A DNA stretch of 64,000 nucleotides, taken from contig NZ_CM004509.1 of the NCBI RefSeq assembly GCF_001693435.1, positions 496,001 through 560,000 on the forward strand, read 5' to 3'. A model generated the notes under the pieces. It saw nothing but the letters and a program-made list of their open reading frames with translations. It made no database searches and was not told the DNA's origin. This document shows, piece by piece, positions 25,440-36,306 of the stretch (position 1 is the stretch's first letter; each line of letters starts with the position of its first letter). The stretch comes from Gilliamella sp. wkB7. GTDB lineage: Bacteria > Pseudomonadota > Gammaproteobacteria > Enterobacterales > Orbaceae. Position numbers and translations under genes: made by a program.

Positions 25440-28118
25440 TTATTTCACGATTTCAATGCGACTGGTCCTTTGTTTATTTGGCGAGACGCTACGAATGATG
25501 ACACTTTCACCTTTCTTAATGGCAGTAGGACCTTGATAGCGTTGCCACTGATTACCTTTATCAATTGAATATTCAATACTTAAACCAGGGAAGACGATGT
25601 TCGCGATCAATTTACCATTTTCAATCTTCGCACCTGGGACAGGTAGACGATAATTAATTGAAGCTGCATCTAATTTAGCTAATTCTCGTTGACCGATTAA
25701 ATTGGCAAATTGATTCCAATCATTGAAAAGCTTTTGCTGATCAACATAATGGGTTTCGCCTTGTTGGAATTGACGATCTTTTTGATAATTTGTCTCCCAA
25801 TCGGCTTTATGCCATGCACGCTCTGCAACACTGAGCAATCGAGGGTAAGCCATGTAAGCCATTTTATCATCTGTTCGAATATTTTCAGTCCAAATTTGAG
25901 CGGATAATCCGTATGCGCCCGGCCAATTCATGGTGCCTTTTGCAGCAAATGCATCACCGTTACGATCATACGATGTTTCTGCATTTTGTGGTAAGTTATC
26001 GGGCGCAAAACTGAATATTTTGCGTTCATCATTGAAACGAGAAGCCCAATAGTAACCACTTTCTTTTGGATTAACTTCGTAAGGCATATCTAAATAGACA
26101 TAATCAGGGTTGGATACAATAACTTTATAGCCTTTATTGGCGAATTCATTTACTGAATCATATCCCCCCCAATACAAACTATCCCAGAAATTGACAATCA
26201 CTTCATCGGTGGCAAAAGATTTAGCATCGGTCGCAAATTTTACGCCATCTTGCCATACTTGCATGCGATTAATTCCGTTGTTTTTAATGATTTTACTCAC
26301 TTCGACAGCAAAATGACTTGGTAGATGCTCAATGTTTTTAACAATCCCTTTGTTAACAAAGGTTTGGCAAGCTTGTGATTTTGCCCATGGATGATCTTCA
26401 ATACTTTGATCAATTAAACCTTTACCCGCCTCTTTTTGAGCCGCATTAATATCTTGGTAGCCATTACCAAAATGAATATTTTTCGCTTCATCACCACCAA
26501 AATGCCAAGTTGAAATTGGTTGTTTAGCTTCAGCATGCATTTTGGCTATTTCACTAATGACTTTATTTACAAATTTTTTCGAAGAATCTAAACACGGATT
26601 AAGATAACTTTGTCGATTGTAAAATTGTACTGTGGTCGTATTTGATGTATCGGTTGGATCGACTAATCGATATTCATTAGCTTGTTGTTCTTTACCTTTA
26701 TTCATTAGGCGTTGATATCTCACTTCCATCGACATAATCGCCGCTCTAGCATGTGCAGGCATATCTATTTCTGGGATGACTTCAATAAATCGAGCATTTG
26801 CATACTTCACTATTTCAATATAATCATTTCGTGTAAAGTATCCACTGCCACTATTGTTGCTATTTGGACCCGATCCGAGTTGTGGTAATAAGCATTTTGT
26901 CTCACTTAAATCATGACAGCGTTTGCTTCCAAACTCGGTCAATTCAGGTAAACCCGGAATTTCAATTCGCCAACCTTCATCGTCACTTAAATGGAAATGA
27001 AATTTATTCATTTTATATTTTGACATCGTATCAAGTAACTGTAATACCGCTTCTTTACTTTTAAAGTTTCGACCGGTATCTAACATCATTCCTCGATATT
27101 CAAATCTAGGAGCATCCTCGGCTGAAAGTGTAGGTATAACTTGAGGGCTTTTGGCATGTATTACTGATAATATCGATTCTACACCATAAAAAATTCCGCT
27201 TTCATCAAAGGCTAAAATGGTTGCTCCTTGAGGTGTTATCTCTAATTTATAACTACCTTTTACACCTTTTTCAAATGCACTTTTATCAATTGAAGCATTA
27301 ATATTAAAACCTTTACTGCTAACAGCAATCTCTAATTTTCTAAAATGTTCCTCTAATACTGATTTACTCTCTTTTGATAAGTGATTAAGCACTAAATTAA
27401 CACCATTTTCATTTAGGGTAATCGTCTCTTTACCAACAGTAAGTTTGGATGGAGTCGGTAAAATTTGCCCTTTTAACAACTCTTCGTTAATTTCTTGTAT
27501 ATCTTTGTTACGTTGATAACGATTTTCAGGCGTCATTAAAATATTATGATCATTTGGAGAGATTTTCCATTGTTCACCTAATGGTTTTACAAATGCAGAG
27601 AGATTATCAGAATCGGTATCGGTATTGGCAATCACTTTTGGTTCAGCTTTTGATGAGGTAACATACCATCTAGGCATAACATCACTTTCACTGATTTGCC
27701 AATATTCACCAATGATTGGAATAGTCACAACAGCATTTGCGGGAATATTTTCGAATTTCTCCGTTGGTTCAAGCTTGTGTAGGTCACCAGTGACATGGGT
27801 AATTTTAAATTGATCATTGTTTACCGCTAAAATCATTCGAATATTATGAAAATAGATTGCCCAATCTTTGTCAGTAATCGCAGGCCCGGTATTTTTAAGA
27901 GTTAAGGTCACTTTGTTACATGATGCCCAATCTGCACCCAATGCCGCACAATCTACCCCATGATTTACAGCATCATTATCCACGATTTGATAATTTAGGC
28001 GTAATTGTGAACTCATGGTATCAACAATTTTTTGTGAAGCACTAGCTGATTGTGTTGCTCCCATACTTAATAATGTTGCTATGGAGGTAGCAATAATAGC
28101 TGATTTAAACTTTTTCAT
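25440..28118 (-). CDS. Secreted beta-N-acetylhexosaminidase (chitobiase type, GH20)
   Basis: Cleaves chitobiose and other GlcNAc-ended oligosaccharides in the periplasm or at the surface. 892 aa with a signal peptide (MKKFKSAIIATSIATLLSMG ... SASA). Domains in order: chitobiase/hexosaminidase N-terminal carbohydrate-binding domain (SQLRLNYQIVDNDAVNHGVD, about 30-165); GH20b (about 215-335); the GH20 barrel with MMLDTGRNFKSKEAV, KFHFHLSDDEGWRIEIP and the catalytic Asp-Glu pair in WHFGGDEAK (about 540); and a C-terminal immunoglobulin-like domain (KLIANIVFPGLSIEYSIDKG). It starts 9 bp after the chiP stop, so chitoporin and enzyme probably share one transcript. Confidence 0.93.
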   Translation of the reverse strand: MKKFKSAIIATSIATLLSMGATQSASASQKIVDTMSSQLRLNYQIVDNDAVNHGVDCAALGADWASCNKVTLTLKNTGPAITDKDWAIYFHNIRMILAVNNDQFKITHVTGDLHKLEPTEKFENIPANAVVTIPIIGEYWQISESDVMPRWYVTSSKAEPKVIANTDTDSDNLSAFVKPLGEQWKISPNDHNILMTPENRYQRNKDIQEINEELLKGQILPTPSKLTVGKETITLNENGVNLVLNHLSKESKSVLEEHFRKLEIAVSSKGFNINASIDKSAFEKGVKGSYKLEITPQGATILAFDESGIFYGVESILSVIHAKSPQVIPTLSAEDAPRFEYRGMMLDTGRNFKSKEAVLQLLDTMSKYKMNKFHFHLSDDEGWRIEIPGLPELTEFGSKRCHDLSETKCLLPQLGSGPNSNNSGSGYFTRNDYIEIVKYANARFIEVIPEIDMPAHARAAIMSMEVRYQRLMNKGKEQQANEYRLVDPTDTSNTTTVQFYNRQSYLNPCLDSSKKFVNKVISEIAKMHAEAKQPISTWHFGGDEAKNIHFGNGYQDINAAQKEAGKGLIDQSIEDHPWAKSQACQTFVNKGIVKNIEHLPSHFAVEVSKIIKNNGINRMQVWQDGVKFATDAKSFATDEVIVNFWDSLYWGGYDSVNEFANKGYKVIVSNPDYVYLDMPYEVNPKESGYYWASRFNDERKIFSFAPDNLPQNAETSYDRNGDAFAAKGTMNWPGAYGLSAQIWTENIRTDDKMAYMAYPRLLSVAERAWHKADWETNYQKDRQFQQGETHYVDQQKLFNDWNQFANLIGQRELAKLDAASINYRLPVPGAKIENGKLIANIVFPGLSIEYSIDKGNQWQRYQGPTAIKKGESVIIRSVSPNKQRTSRIEIVK

Positions 28119-28127
28119 GACGATTAC

Positions 28128-29543
28128 CTATTTTTGTTTAGCATTGAAAACGGTGAAAGGTACAGTAACAATAAATTTGATATCGCGTTCATCTTGGAAG
28201 ATATTACCATATCCACCTCCCCAACTTGGGATATTGGTGTGATTGTTATATTTGGTAAAATGAAGTTGCAAAGAGGTATCTTTTATCCAACCATTTTGTA
28301 CGGTATAACCTAAATCAAAGTTATATGCTGATTCAATTAAACGTTTTTTCTGATTAAATTGTTTGTTTGTGCTTGGTTTTGCATCCCAACCATAAGCATA
28401 AGAAGCACCTGTTCTCCATCCTGTTAAGTAATTTGATAAATCCCCTAAATCATAAGTGATTTCTGCAAATAGCGCTTTTTCACCATTGGCATTAAAGTCA
28501 GAACGAGAATTCCACCAGATATCTAATCGACCATTTGAAGAAGCATAATCAGGCGTCATACGTTGCAAAAAGAATCCTTGCTCCCCTTCTGCTTTAACAA
28601 CAACACCTTCGAGGCGTAAACCAACAGGCCCCATTTGATAACCTAAAGTAGCGGCCTGCAACCATGCTAAGCCATCATAAACATTTTTACCTTTGTGAGA
28701 CTGATCTTTAGCACCATAAAATTGGTAGCTCATAGTCAGTGGGTTATTAAATACATCTGTTTTATATGAGGCTTTACCAAAAAATTGGTTCATATAATTT
28801 TGCGCCTGACCGAAAGCACTTTCTATTACAAAATCGTTTTTAAAGTCATATTTCAAACCAGCAGAATGGAGGTAATCAATTTTTTTCCCTTTTCCCCATT
28901 GTTTAAATTCATAAAGTCGTTTATACCAAGGTGCTTTATATTTATCTGTCCACATATAAGACATAGATAACGCACCCGCATCATCGAAATCAAGCAAAGT
29001 ACCAAACTCTACGCCTCGATAAGTGCCCGGTAATAAACTCCAATGTGGAGCAAGTAAAGTTTGACCTGATGGTTGGATATACCCTGCTCTGAGCCAAAAT
29101 TTATCGTCGAGTTTAAAATTAACTAATGCTTTATAAAAACTTAGTCCACTGACATCTTTTTTCCAATCTTCACCCCATCGAGTATTGGCGCCACTAAAAC
29201 CGATTTCATTAGGATGTCCATTACCACCGTTACTCACTTCCCAAGCGCCATAACCGCCTAATTCAATCGCAAATCTATCAGCAATATAACCAGACTTAAA
29301 ATCTAAATTTGTGTTAAATGATGAGTGCCTAAGGTTTTTTTCATATTTATGTTCGTCGATATTTTTTCTTTCACGATCACGGTTCCAGAAAAATATATTG
29401 CCAGTGAGTGACGAATCATCAACAAAATTACTTTCATAAGCAGCATAAACGGGCGTAACACTGGTTAACACTGTCAAAGAAAGGATGAGTTTAGTCAAAC
29501 AACTCAAAGAACGAGGAATGTTTAATCTATTGTAGTGGTTCAT
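28128..29543 (-). CDS. chiP: Chitoporin ChiP (OprD-family outer-membrane channel)
   Basis: Outer-membrane channel for chito-oligosaccharides. 471 aa with a signal peptide ending near VYAAYESNF. It closely follows E. coli ChiP (YbfM): SFNTNLDFKSGYIADRFAIE, RAGYIQPSGQTLLAPHWSLL, GALSMSYMWTDKYKAPWYKR, FFLQRMTPDYASSNGRLDIW, and IPSWGGGYGNIFQDERD near the end, closing in a beta strand with aromatic Phe. In E. coli it is followed by the small lipoprotein gene chiQ; here the hexosaminidase gene takes that place. Ribosome binding site AAGGAAA. A CRP-like site lies about 210 bp upstream. Confidence 0.94.
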   Translation of the reverse strand: MNHYNRLNIPRSLSCLTKLILSLTVLTSVTPVYAAYESNFVDDSSLTGNIFFWNRDRERKNIDEHKYEKNLRHSSFNTNLDFKSGYIADRFAIELGGYGAWEVSNGGNGHPNEIGFSGANTRWGEDWKKDVSGLSFYKALVNFKLDDKFWLRAGYIQPSGQTLLAPHWSLLPGTYRGVEFGTLLDFDDAGALSMSYMWTDKYKAPWYKRLYEFKQWGKGKKIDYLHSAGLKYDFKNDFVIESAFGQAQNYMNQFFGKASYKTDVFNNPLTMSYQFYGAKDQSHKGKNVYDGLAWLQAATLGYQMGPVGLRLEGVVVKAEGEQGFFLQRMTPDYASSNGRLDIWWNSRSDFNANGEKALFAEITYDLGDLSNYLTGWRTGASYAYGWDAKPSTNKQFNQKKRLIESAYNFDLGYTVQNGWIKDTSLQLHFTKYNNHTNIPSWGGGYGNIFQDERDIKFIVTVPFTVFNAKQK

Positions 29544-29932
29544 AATTTATTTCCTTAAAACGATTCCGTTTAATTTAAATAGCAATTCTTCGTTAAAAGA
29601 TCTCGTTATTTAACTCAAAATTGAATCCATTTTTATTTTATACGTTTTCATTAACACTTTTAGAAAGCTTTGCTAAACCAAAAAAGAAGCTAAATGTCCA
29701 TTTTTATAATGCATAAACATATTTTTGTTAGCAAATTAAATAATTTAAATTCGTGATCCCAATCACTAAAAAGATCTAATTTTGAATGATTTTAGTTGAA
29801 AAAAAGTTCACTTTTTTTATTTTAAAAAATAATAATGCATTGAAATAAAAAAGGTTAAATAAATAATTTATATTATTATGATGGGTTAAATTAGCAACAT
29901 AATTTTTGTTAAGGCTGGCTTGAAATGAAAGG
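29544..29932. other. Gene-free stretch upstream of chiP
   Basis: About 390 bp between chiP and the kdsA terminator, both genes being on the minus strand. It holds the CRP-like site at 29752-29767 and AT-rich sequence; no gene seen. Confidence 0.5.
29752..29767. promoter_or_regulatory. Candidate CRP site upstream of chiP
   Basis: CGTGATCCCAATCACT matches TGTGA-N6-TCACA at eight of ten positions and is symmetric (GTGAT-N4-ATCAC). CRP activation of chiP is known in E. coli. The distance of about 210 bp to the start codon implies a long 5' leader or a remote site. Confidence 0.4.
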
Positions 29933-29962
29933 CAAAAAAAGAGAAATGCCCAGCATTTCTCT
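29933..29962 (-). terminator. Rho-independent terminator of kdsA
   Basis: AGAGAAATGC CCA GCATTTCTCT, a perfect 10-bp stem with a 3-nt loop. An A run on the plus strand (29934-29940) gives the U run for minus-strand transcripts ending after kdsA. Confidence 0.88.
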
Positions 29963-29996
29963 TCTCTTTAAAATTGAAATTTAATATAGAACTAGA

Positions 29997-31700
<1,704 letters not shown>

Positions 31701-31704
<4 letters not shown>

Positions 31705-32786
31705 TCATCCTGTTCCGATAAAGCTGCAAGTTGATCTGCTTGATATTCTTGTACAATTGGATCGATTAACATTTCTAGTTTACCTTCCATTACTTCGTCT
31801 AAGCGATAGATAGTCAGGTTAATTCGATGATCGGTCACTCGCCCTTGTGGATAGTTATAGGTTCTAATTCTATCTGAGCGATCGCCAGAACCTAAAAGAT
31901 TACGCCGAGTTGACGCTTCTTCTTGCTGACGTTTGCGTATTTCAGCATCCTGAATACGAGCAGCCAATACAGACATAGCTTTAGCTTTATTTTTATGTTG
32001 TGAACGTTCATCTTGACACTCAACAACAATCCCCGTTGGCAAGTGGGTAATACGAATAGCTGAATCGGTAGTATTAACGTGTTGACCACCCGCACCCGAT
32101 GAACGATAAGTATCGATTTTTAAATCGGCTGGATTGATTTCAGGCATTTCCGCTTCAGGGATTTCTGGTAAAACAGCAACAGTACACGCAGAAGTATGAA
32201 TACGTCCTTGAGACTCTGTTTCGGGCACACGTTGAACACGATGACCACCCGATTCAAATTTCAAGTTGCCGTAGACACCATCACCACTAATTAGCATGAT
32301 CACTTCTTTATAGCCACCATGCTCACCCTCATTCGAGCTCATTATTTCAACTCGCCAACGGCGTGATTCAGCATAACGGGTATACATTCTAGCTAAATCA
32401 CCAGCAAAAATTGCCGCTTCATCTCCGCCAGTTCCTGCGCGAACTTCGACAAAACAGTTATAATCATCATTTGGATCTTTTGGTAATAATAATACCTGTA
32501 ACTGTCTTTCTTGTTCTTCAACTTGTCCTAATGCTTCATTGAGTTCTTCTTGAGCCATTTCACTCATTTCTGGATCAGAAAGCATCATTTTTGCTGTTTC
32601 AATATTTTCTTGAGTTTGCTTCCAACTAGCAAAACACTTCACTACACCACCTAATTGTGCATATTCTTTAGAAAGTGTACGAAAGCGATTTTGATCGGCG
32701 ATTACCGAAGGGTCAGATAATAATGCTTGAACTTCTTCATAGCGTTCTTGCAAAGTTTCTAACTTACTGATAATTGAAGATTTCAT
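31701..32786 (-). CDS. prfA: Peptide chain release factor 1 (RF1)
   Basis: Terminates translation at UAA and UAG. 361 aa, normal length. It has the GGQ motif in [20 protein letters not shown], which triggers peptidyl-tRNA hydrolysis, and the recognition region [20 protein letters not shown], where the codon-reading tripeptide is PET rather than the PAT of E. coli, a common variant. Also [18 protein letters not shown] and the tail [20 protein letters not shown]. In E. coli hemA precedes prfA; here the gene starts a transcript of its own facing a porin gene. Confidence 0.97.
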
Positions 32787-32935
32787 AGATATATAACTTT
32801 AACTTAAATTAATAGGATATGTTCAACATTATATACTTAAACACTCGTAAAATATAGCTTAGGGTCATATTCATATTGTTTGAACATATTTATTAAACTC
32901 AAAATTAAAAATTTGCGATAAATTAAAATTAAAAA

Positions 32936-32951
32936 TGTTACACCTGTCACA
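32936..32951. promoter_or_regulatory. Candidate CRP site upstream of the porin gene
   Basis: TGTTACACCTGTCACA matches TGTGA-N6-TCACA at nine of ten positions, about 180 bp upstream of the porin start. This fits a carbohydrate-induced porin but is unproven. Confidence 0.4.
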
Positions 32952-33005
32952 TAAACACATTTTTGAAGTTTAAAAAATATCAATCAACCTATAACATCTT
33001 TCTTG

Positions 33006-33083
33006 TTAACGATAACATTAACATTTCTTAATATTACACAAATCACATTGCTGTGTTGTGATCAAATTGAATGTTATCGCTTA
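33006..33083. promoter_or_regulatory. Opposed operator-like half-sites before the porin
   Basis: TTAACGATAACATT and AATGTTATCGCTTA are reverse complements at 13 of 14 positions and lie 50 bp apart just upstream of the porin gene. The GATAACAT core resembles operators of LacI-family sugar repressors. A looping repressor is one reading; no regulator gene is adjacent. Confidence 0.35.
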
Positions 33084-33131
33084 CATAGTCAACACATTGA
33101 AATAATACAAAATAGGAAAGGAGTTAGTTTT

Positions 33132-34316
33132 ATGAAAAAAATAGTTATATTCAGTTTAATAGGGTTAAGTTCAATTGCTAATGCTGCAATTGAGTGGGAT
33201 ACTCCACAAGGAAAACTTAAACTCTATGGTGATGTTGAAATAAATGTTGATGCCGCAAGTAGCAAGCAACAACTTAGCTCCTTAAAAGAAAGCGCTGAGA
33301 AAAAAAATAAACCTGCTGATAAAGATCGTTGGGATATTAATGGTCGAATTTTGATAGGTTTAGATGGTTATCGAGAAATAAATGATCACAATTTTGCGGG
33401 TTTTGTAGTACAACCACTGGCTGATTTAGGCGGAGATATGAATTTGGATGATGCTGCTTTTTATTTTGGACAAAAACAAGAATGGAGCATCAAAGTAGGA
33501 CGTTACGAAGCCTATGATATGTTTCCTCTTGGTCAAGATACCTTTATTGAATATTCAGGCAATACGGCTAATGATATCTATGAAGATGGTTTTGGCTATA
33601 TTTATATGATGAAAGAAGGTCGTGGACGCAGTAAAAACGGCGGTAGCATCCAATTAAATAAGCCTTTTTTGAATAATTTTAATTTAGAAGTCAATGCGTT
33701 AGTCAATAACGGCGAAAAAATGTTTAATAAATCGACCTATCACGGTTATGACATTGAGAAAAAGAAAAATGTAGTTTATGTTCGTCCCGTTTTATCATGG
33801 AAAAATAATAGTTTCTCAACCGCCATCGCAGCTGAAACCAATGTGGTAAAAAACGCGTATGGGTATTACGACAAAAATGGTAAATTCCGCGATCAATCAC
33901 AGCGTACTGGTTATGGCGCAACTTTTTCTTGGAACAGTGAAGGTGATTGGGGTGCGGAAAACAAAGGACTCAAAATCAATACCAGTTTTGCTTATATGAG
34001 TGCCAAAGATGAAAATGACATGACCATAGGTGCCGATATCATCTGGGAAAAAGTCGGGCTAGGTTACTACTATGCCAACAATAATATTAAAAAATTTAAT
34101 CCAGAAAATAAAATCAAAGATGGGCATATTAATAGCAAAGGCAAATATAAAATTCACACCGTTAATGCCTCTTATTTGATTGATAATGTATTGGATATGG
34201 ATAATTTTAATATTTATTTAGGTGCTTATTGGTCATTATTAGATAGAAATAAATCACATGGTGATAATACTGATGATCGATACGGTACTCGTATAAGATT
34301 TAAATATTTTTATTAA
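33132..34316 (+). CDS. Outer-membrane porin, probably carbohydrate-type
   Basis: 394 aa from ATG 33132, behind a strong AGGAAAGGAG. The upstream reading frame from 33003 lacks a signal sequence and is rejected as the start. The signal peptide MKKIVIFSLIGLSSIANA is followed by IEWDTPQGKLKLYGDVEINV, alternating amphipathic strands, WSIKVGRYEAYDMFPLGQDT and a C-terminal strand ending in aromatic FKYFY, as needed for Bam-dependent insertion. The GRYEAYDMFPLGQDTF block recalls RafY-type sugar porins. Neighbouring manA and PTS genes and a CRP-like site fit sugar uptake. Substrate unknown. Confidence 0.75.
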   Translation: MKKIVIFSLIGLSSIANAAIEWDTPQGKLKLYGDVEINVDAASSKQQLSSLKESAEKKNKPADKDRWDINGRILIGLDGYREINDHNFAGFVVQPLADLGGDMNLDDAAFYFGQKQEWSIKVGRYEAYDMFPLGQDTFIEYSGNTANDIYEDGFGYIYMMKEGRGRSKNGGSIQLNKPFLNNFNLEVNALVNNGEKMFNKSTYHGYDIEKKKNVVYVRPVLSWKNNSFSTAIAAETNVVKNAYGYYDKNGKFRDQSQRTGYGATFSWNSEGDWGAENKGLKINTSFAYMSAKDENDMTIGADIIWEKVGLGYYYANNNIKKFNPENKIKDGHINSKGKYKIHTVNASYLIDNVLDMDNFNIYLGAYWSLLDRNKSHGDNTDDRYGTRIRFKYFY

Positions 34317-34357
34317 TTAATCGCCATTAATTCAAAGCGAACAGTAATATGACTTTT

Positions 34358-34396
34358 AAAACAAACCAATTTATTGCAATATATTGGTTTGTTTTT
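34358..34396 (+). terminator. Rho-independent terminator of the porin gene
   Basis: AAAACAAACCAAT / ATTGGTTTGTTTT, a 13-bp perfect stem with a 12-nt loop and a T-rich end, about 40 nt after the stop codon. Confidence 0.88.
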
Positions 34397-34487
34397 AGGT
34401 TATGCATTGGTGATTACCAAGAGTATAGTAGCCTATAACAAATATCAAATAGTATGGATATAACTGAAAAATTAGAGGATTAAATTT

Positions 34488-35675
34488 ATGCACCAAACCA
34501 TATGGAAACTTGAAAATAGTGTTAAAAATTACGATTGGGGCAGCATTGATGATATTCCTAGATTGTTTGCTATCAAAAATCCAACGAAAAAACCCATTGC
34601 TGAAATCTGGATGGGCGCTCACCCAATGGGATGTTCATTAGCTATCGATAATCACCATAAAAAAATCAGACTTGATGATCTTATTAAAAAACATCCTTTA
34701 GAAACATTAGGTGCTAGAACTTATCAACAATATGCCGCTCTTCCCTATTTATTTAAAGTGCTATCAGCAAATAAAGCATTATCGATACAAGTACACCCAA
34801 CTAAGTTAAATGCCGAACAAGGTTTTGCAAAAGAGAATCAATTAGGTATCGCTTTAGATGATCCTAAGCGCAATTATAAAGATCCTAACCACAAACCAGA
34901 GCTGATTTATGCTCTAACACCTTTTAAAGCTCTGCGCTCTTTTCGCCCTATTGCGGAAATTTTGCAGTTGTTTAAGGAAATTAATGTTACGGCATTAAGC
35001 AAAGAATTTGAACAATTGCAAAATGATGCAAATGAACAACAATTAAAACTATTTTTTCAGGCATTGCTAACACTATCTCCAGAAAGAAAAGAGCAAGCAA
35101 TTAACCAATTGTTAACTAATATTGAACCGTTTTTAAACGAGCCTTATTCAACCATTAAAACACTTGCTAAGGATTACCCAAACGATATTGGGGTATTTAT
35201 GCCATTAATCTTAAATGTTATTGAACTGCAACCAACGCAAGCTATGTTTTTATCCGCCCAAACACCGCATGCTTATTTAAGTGGTACTGGACTTGAAGTG
35301 ATGGCAAGCTCGGATAATGTATTACGGGCAGGTTTGACCAATAAGCATTTAGATGTCGATGAATTATTGAAAAATACTCAGTTTAATAGCCTTAGTTTAG
35401 ATAAGTTATTAACTCGGCCTGTTATTCATCAAAATAAAATTGATTTTCCTGTTCCCGTTGATGATTTTAAATTTGAAATTATTGAAAGTGATAATCAATC
35501 AAGAGATGAAAAGATAACCAGTCCGCAGATTCTATTTTGCATTGAGGGCAATATCACTTTAACATCAAAATCGTTAACACTAACACTGATTAAAGGTGAA
35601 TCAGCTTTTGTCGCCTATGATGCAAAAAGTTATTGTTATCAAGGTCAAGGCGTATTAGCAAAAGTTTCAAATTAA
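34488..35675 (+). CDS. manA: Mannose-6-phosphate isomerase, class I
   Basis: Interconverts mannose-6-P and fructose-6-P (zinc enzyme, cytoplasm). 395 aa with the type I signatures: NSVKNYDWGS and AEIWMGAHP at the N-terminus, the zinc-site segments LSIQVHPTK and DPNHKPELIYAL, and the second signature AQTPHAYLSGTGLEVMASSD followed by NVLRAGLTNKHLDVDELL. Preceded by GAGGATT near the ATG. It would feed mannose-6-P from a mannose-type PTS, such as the one encoded 3.5 kb downstream, into glycolysis. That link is inference. Confidence 0.95.
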   Translation: MHQTIWKLENSVKNYDWGSIDDIPRLFAIKNPTKKPIAEIWMGAHPMGCSLAIDNHHKKIRLDDLIKKHPLETLGARTYQQYAALPYLFKVLSANKALSIQVHPTKLNAEQGFAKENQLGIALDDPKRNYKDPNHKPELIYALTPFKALRSFRPIAEILQLFKEINVTALSKEFEQLQNDANEQQLKLFFQALLTLSPERKEQAINQLLTNIEPFLNEPYSTIKTLAKDYPNDIGVFMPLILNVIELQPTQAMFLSAQTPHAYLSGTGLEVMASSDNVLRAGLTNKHLDVDELLKNTQFNSLSLDKLLTRPVIHQNKIDFPVPVDDFKFEIIESDNQSRDEKITSPQILFCIEGNITLTSKSLTLTLIKGESAFVAYDAKSYCYQGQGVLAKVSN

Positions 35676-36306
35676 ATAAAAGATGTATTTATTTTTTATA
35701 CTCAAATGTATGTTTAACCTGAAACTTTTTGACAAATTTAGCGACTTAATTATTCTTAAATAGTGTCATAAATTATCATTATTCAAAAAGTTTCAGATTT
35801 TGTTGCTTATGACATTTAATGCATTAGCCATCAAATCTTGAGTGTGTTAACTGACGTTTCGAATCAATAAATCGCTTCTCTTTTTATACTCAAACGTATA
35901 GTTAACCTGAAACTTTTTGACAGATTTAGCGGATTTATTATTATTAAATAGTGTCATAAATTATCATTATTCAAAAAGTTTCAGATTTTGTCGCTTATGG
36001 CATTTAATGCATTAGCCATCAAATCTTGAGTGTATTAACTAACGTTTCGAATCAATAAATCGATTCTCTTTTTATACTCAAACGTATAGTTAATCTGAAA
36101 CTTTTTGACAGATTTATCGAATTTATAATCGTTAATTAGTGTTACGGACTTTTCGTGTTAGCCAAGAATAATAAACCGTTAGCATCATCAAACAATCTTT
36201 TATTACTCTTTTTCAACAATAAACGGAAGATAATTATGATAATAATTTTACATAATAAAATCTTTCGACTAATATGTAGCAACATAACAAATAATTTACT
36301 ATCATC
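35676..36306. other. manA to gntR intergenic region
   Basis: 630 bp without a gene. Most of it is a 188-bp tandem repeat array (35693-36120). The last 160 bp before the GntR gene are AT-rich and should include its promoter; a weak ATATGTA half-site resembling the candidate GntR operator occurs around 36272. Confidence 0.6.
35693..36120. repeat. 188-bp tandem repeat array with internal inverted repeats
   Basis: Two full units and one partial unit, offset exactly 188 bp (marker CTCAAA at 35701, 35889, 36077). Each full unit holds a perfect 14-bp inverted repeat CTGAAACTTTTTGA / TCAAAAAGTTTCAG (35719-35732 with 35783-35796; 35907-35920 with 35971-35984). Unit 3 keeps only the left arm (36095-36108). 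A second pairing, GTTAACTGACGTTT with AAACGTATAGTTAAC, spans unit borders. No coding capacity. Not CRISPR: units are long and have no separate spacers. Confidence 0.9.

Larger units (their letters stand above)
32787..33131. other. Divergent prfA/porin intergenic region with inverted repeats and a CRP-like site
   Basis: 345 bp between divergent genes. It contains a perfect 10-bp inverted repeat ATATGTTCAA (32817-32826) / TTGAACATAT (32880-32889) close to the prfA start, a CRP-like site at 32936-32951, and two opposed half-sites TTAACGATAACATT (33006-33019) and AATGTTATCGCTTA (33070-33083) near the porin. No gene seen. Confidence 0.55.

Noticed and set aside
33003..33131. Earlier start for the porin
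   Set aside because: The extra 43 residues precede a normal signal peptide; AGGAAAGGAG directly precedes ATG 33132.
35855..36060. tRNA-like GTTTCGAATCAAT segments
   Set aside because: Only a T-loop-like string is present; no acceptor or anticodon stem can be formed, and it is simply part of the 188-bp repeat.
35693..36120. CRISPR array
   Set aside because: The repeated unit is 188 bp and continuous, with no short repeats separated by unique spacers and no cas genes in the window.
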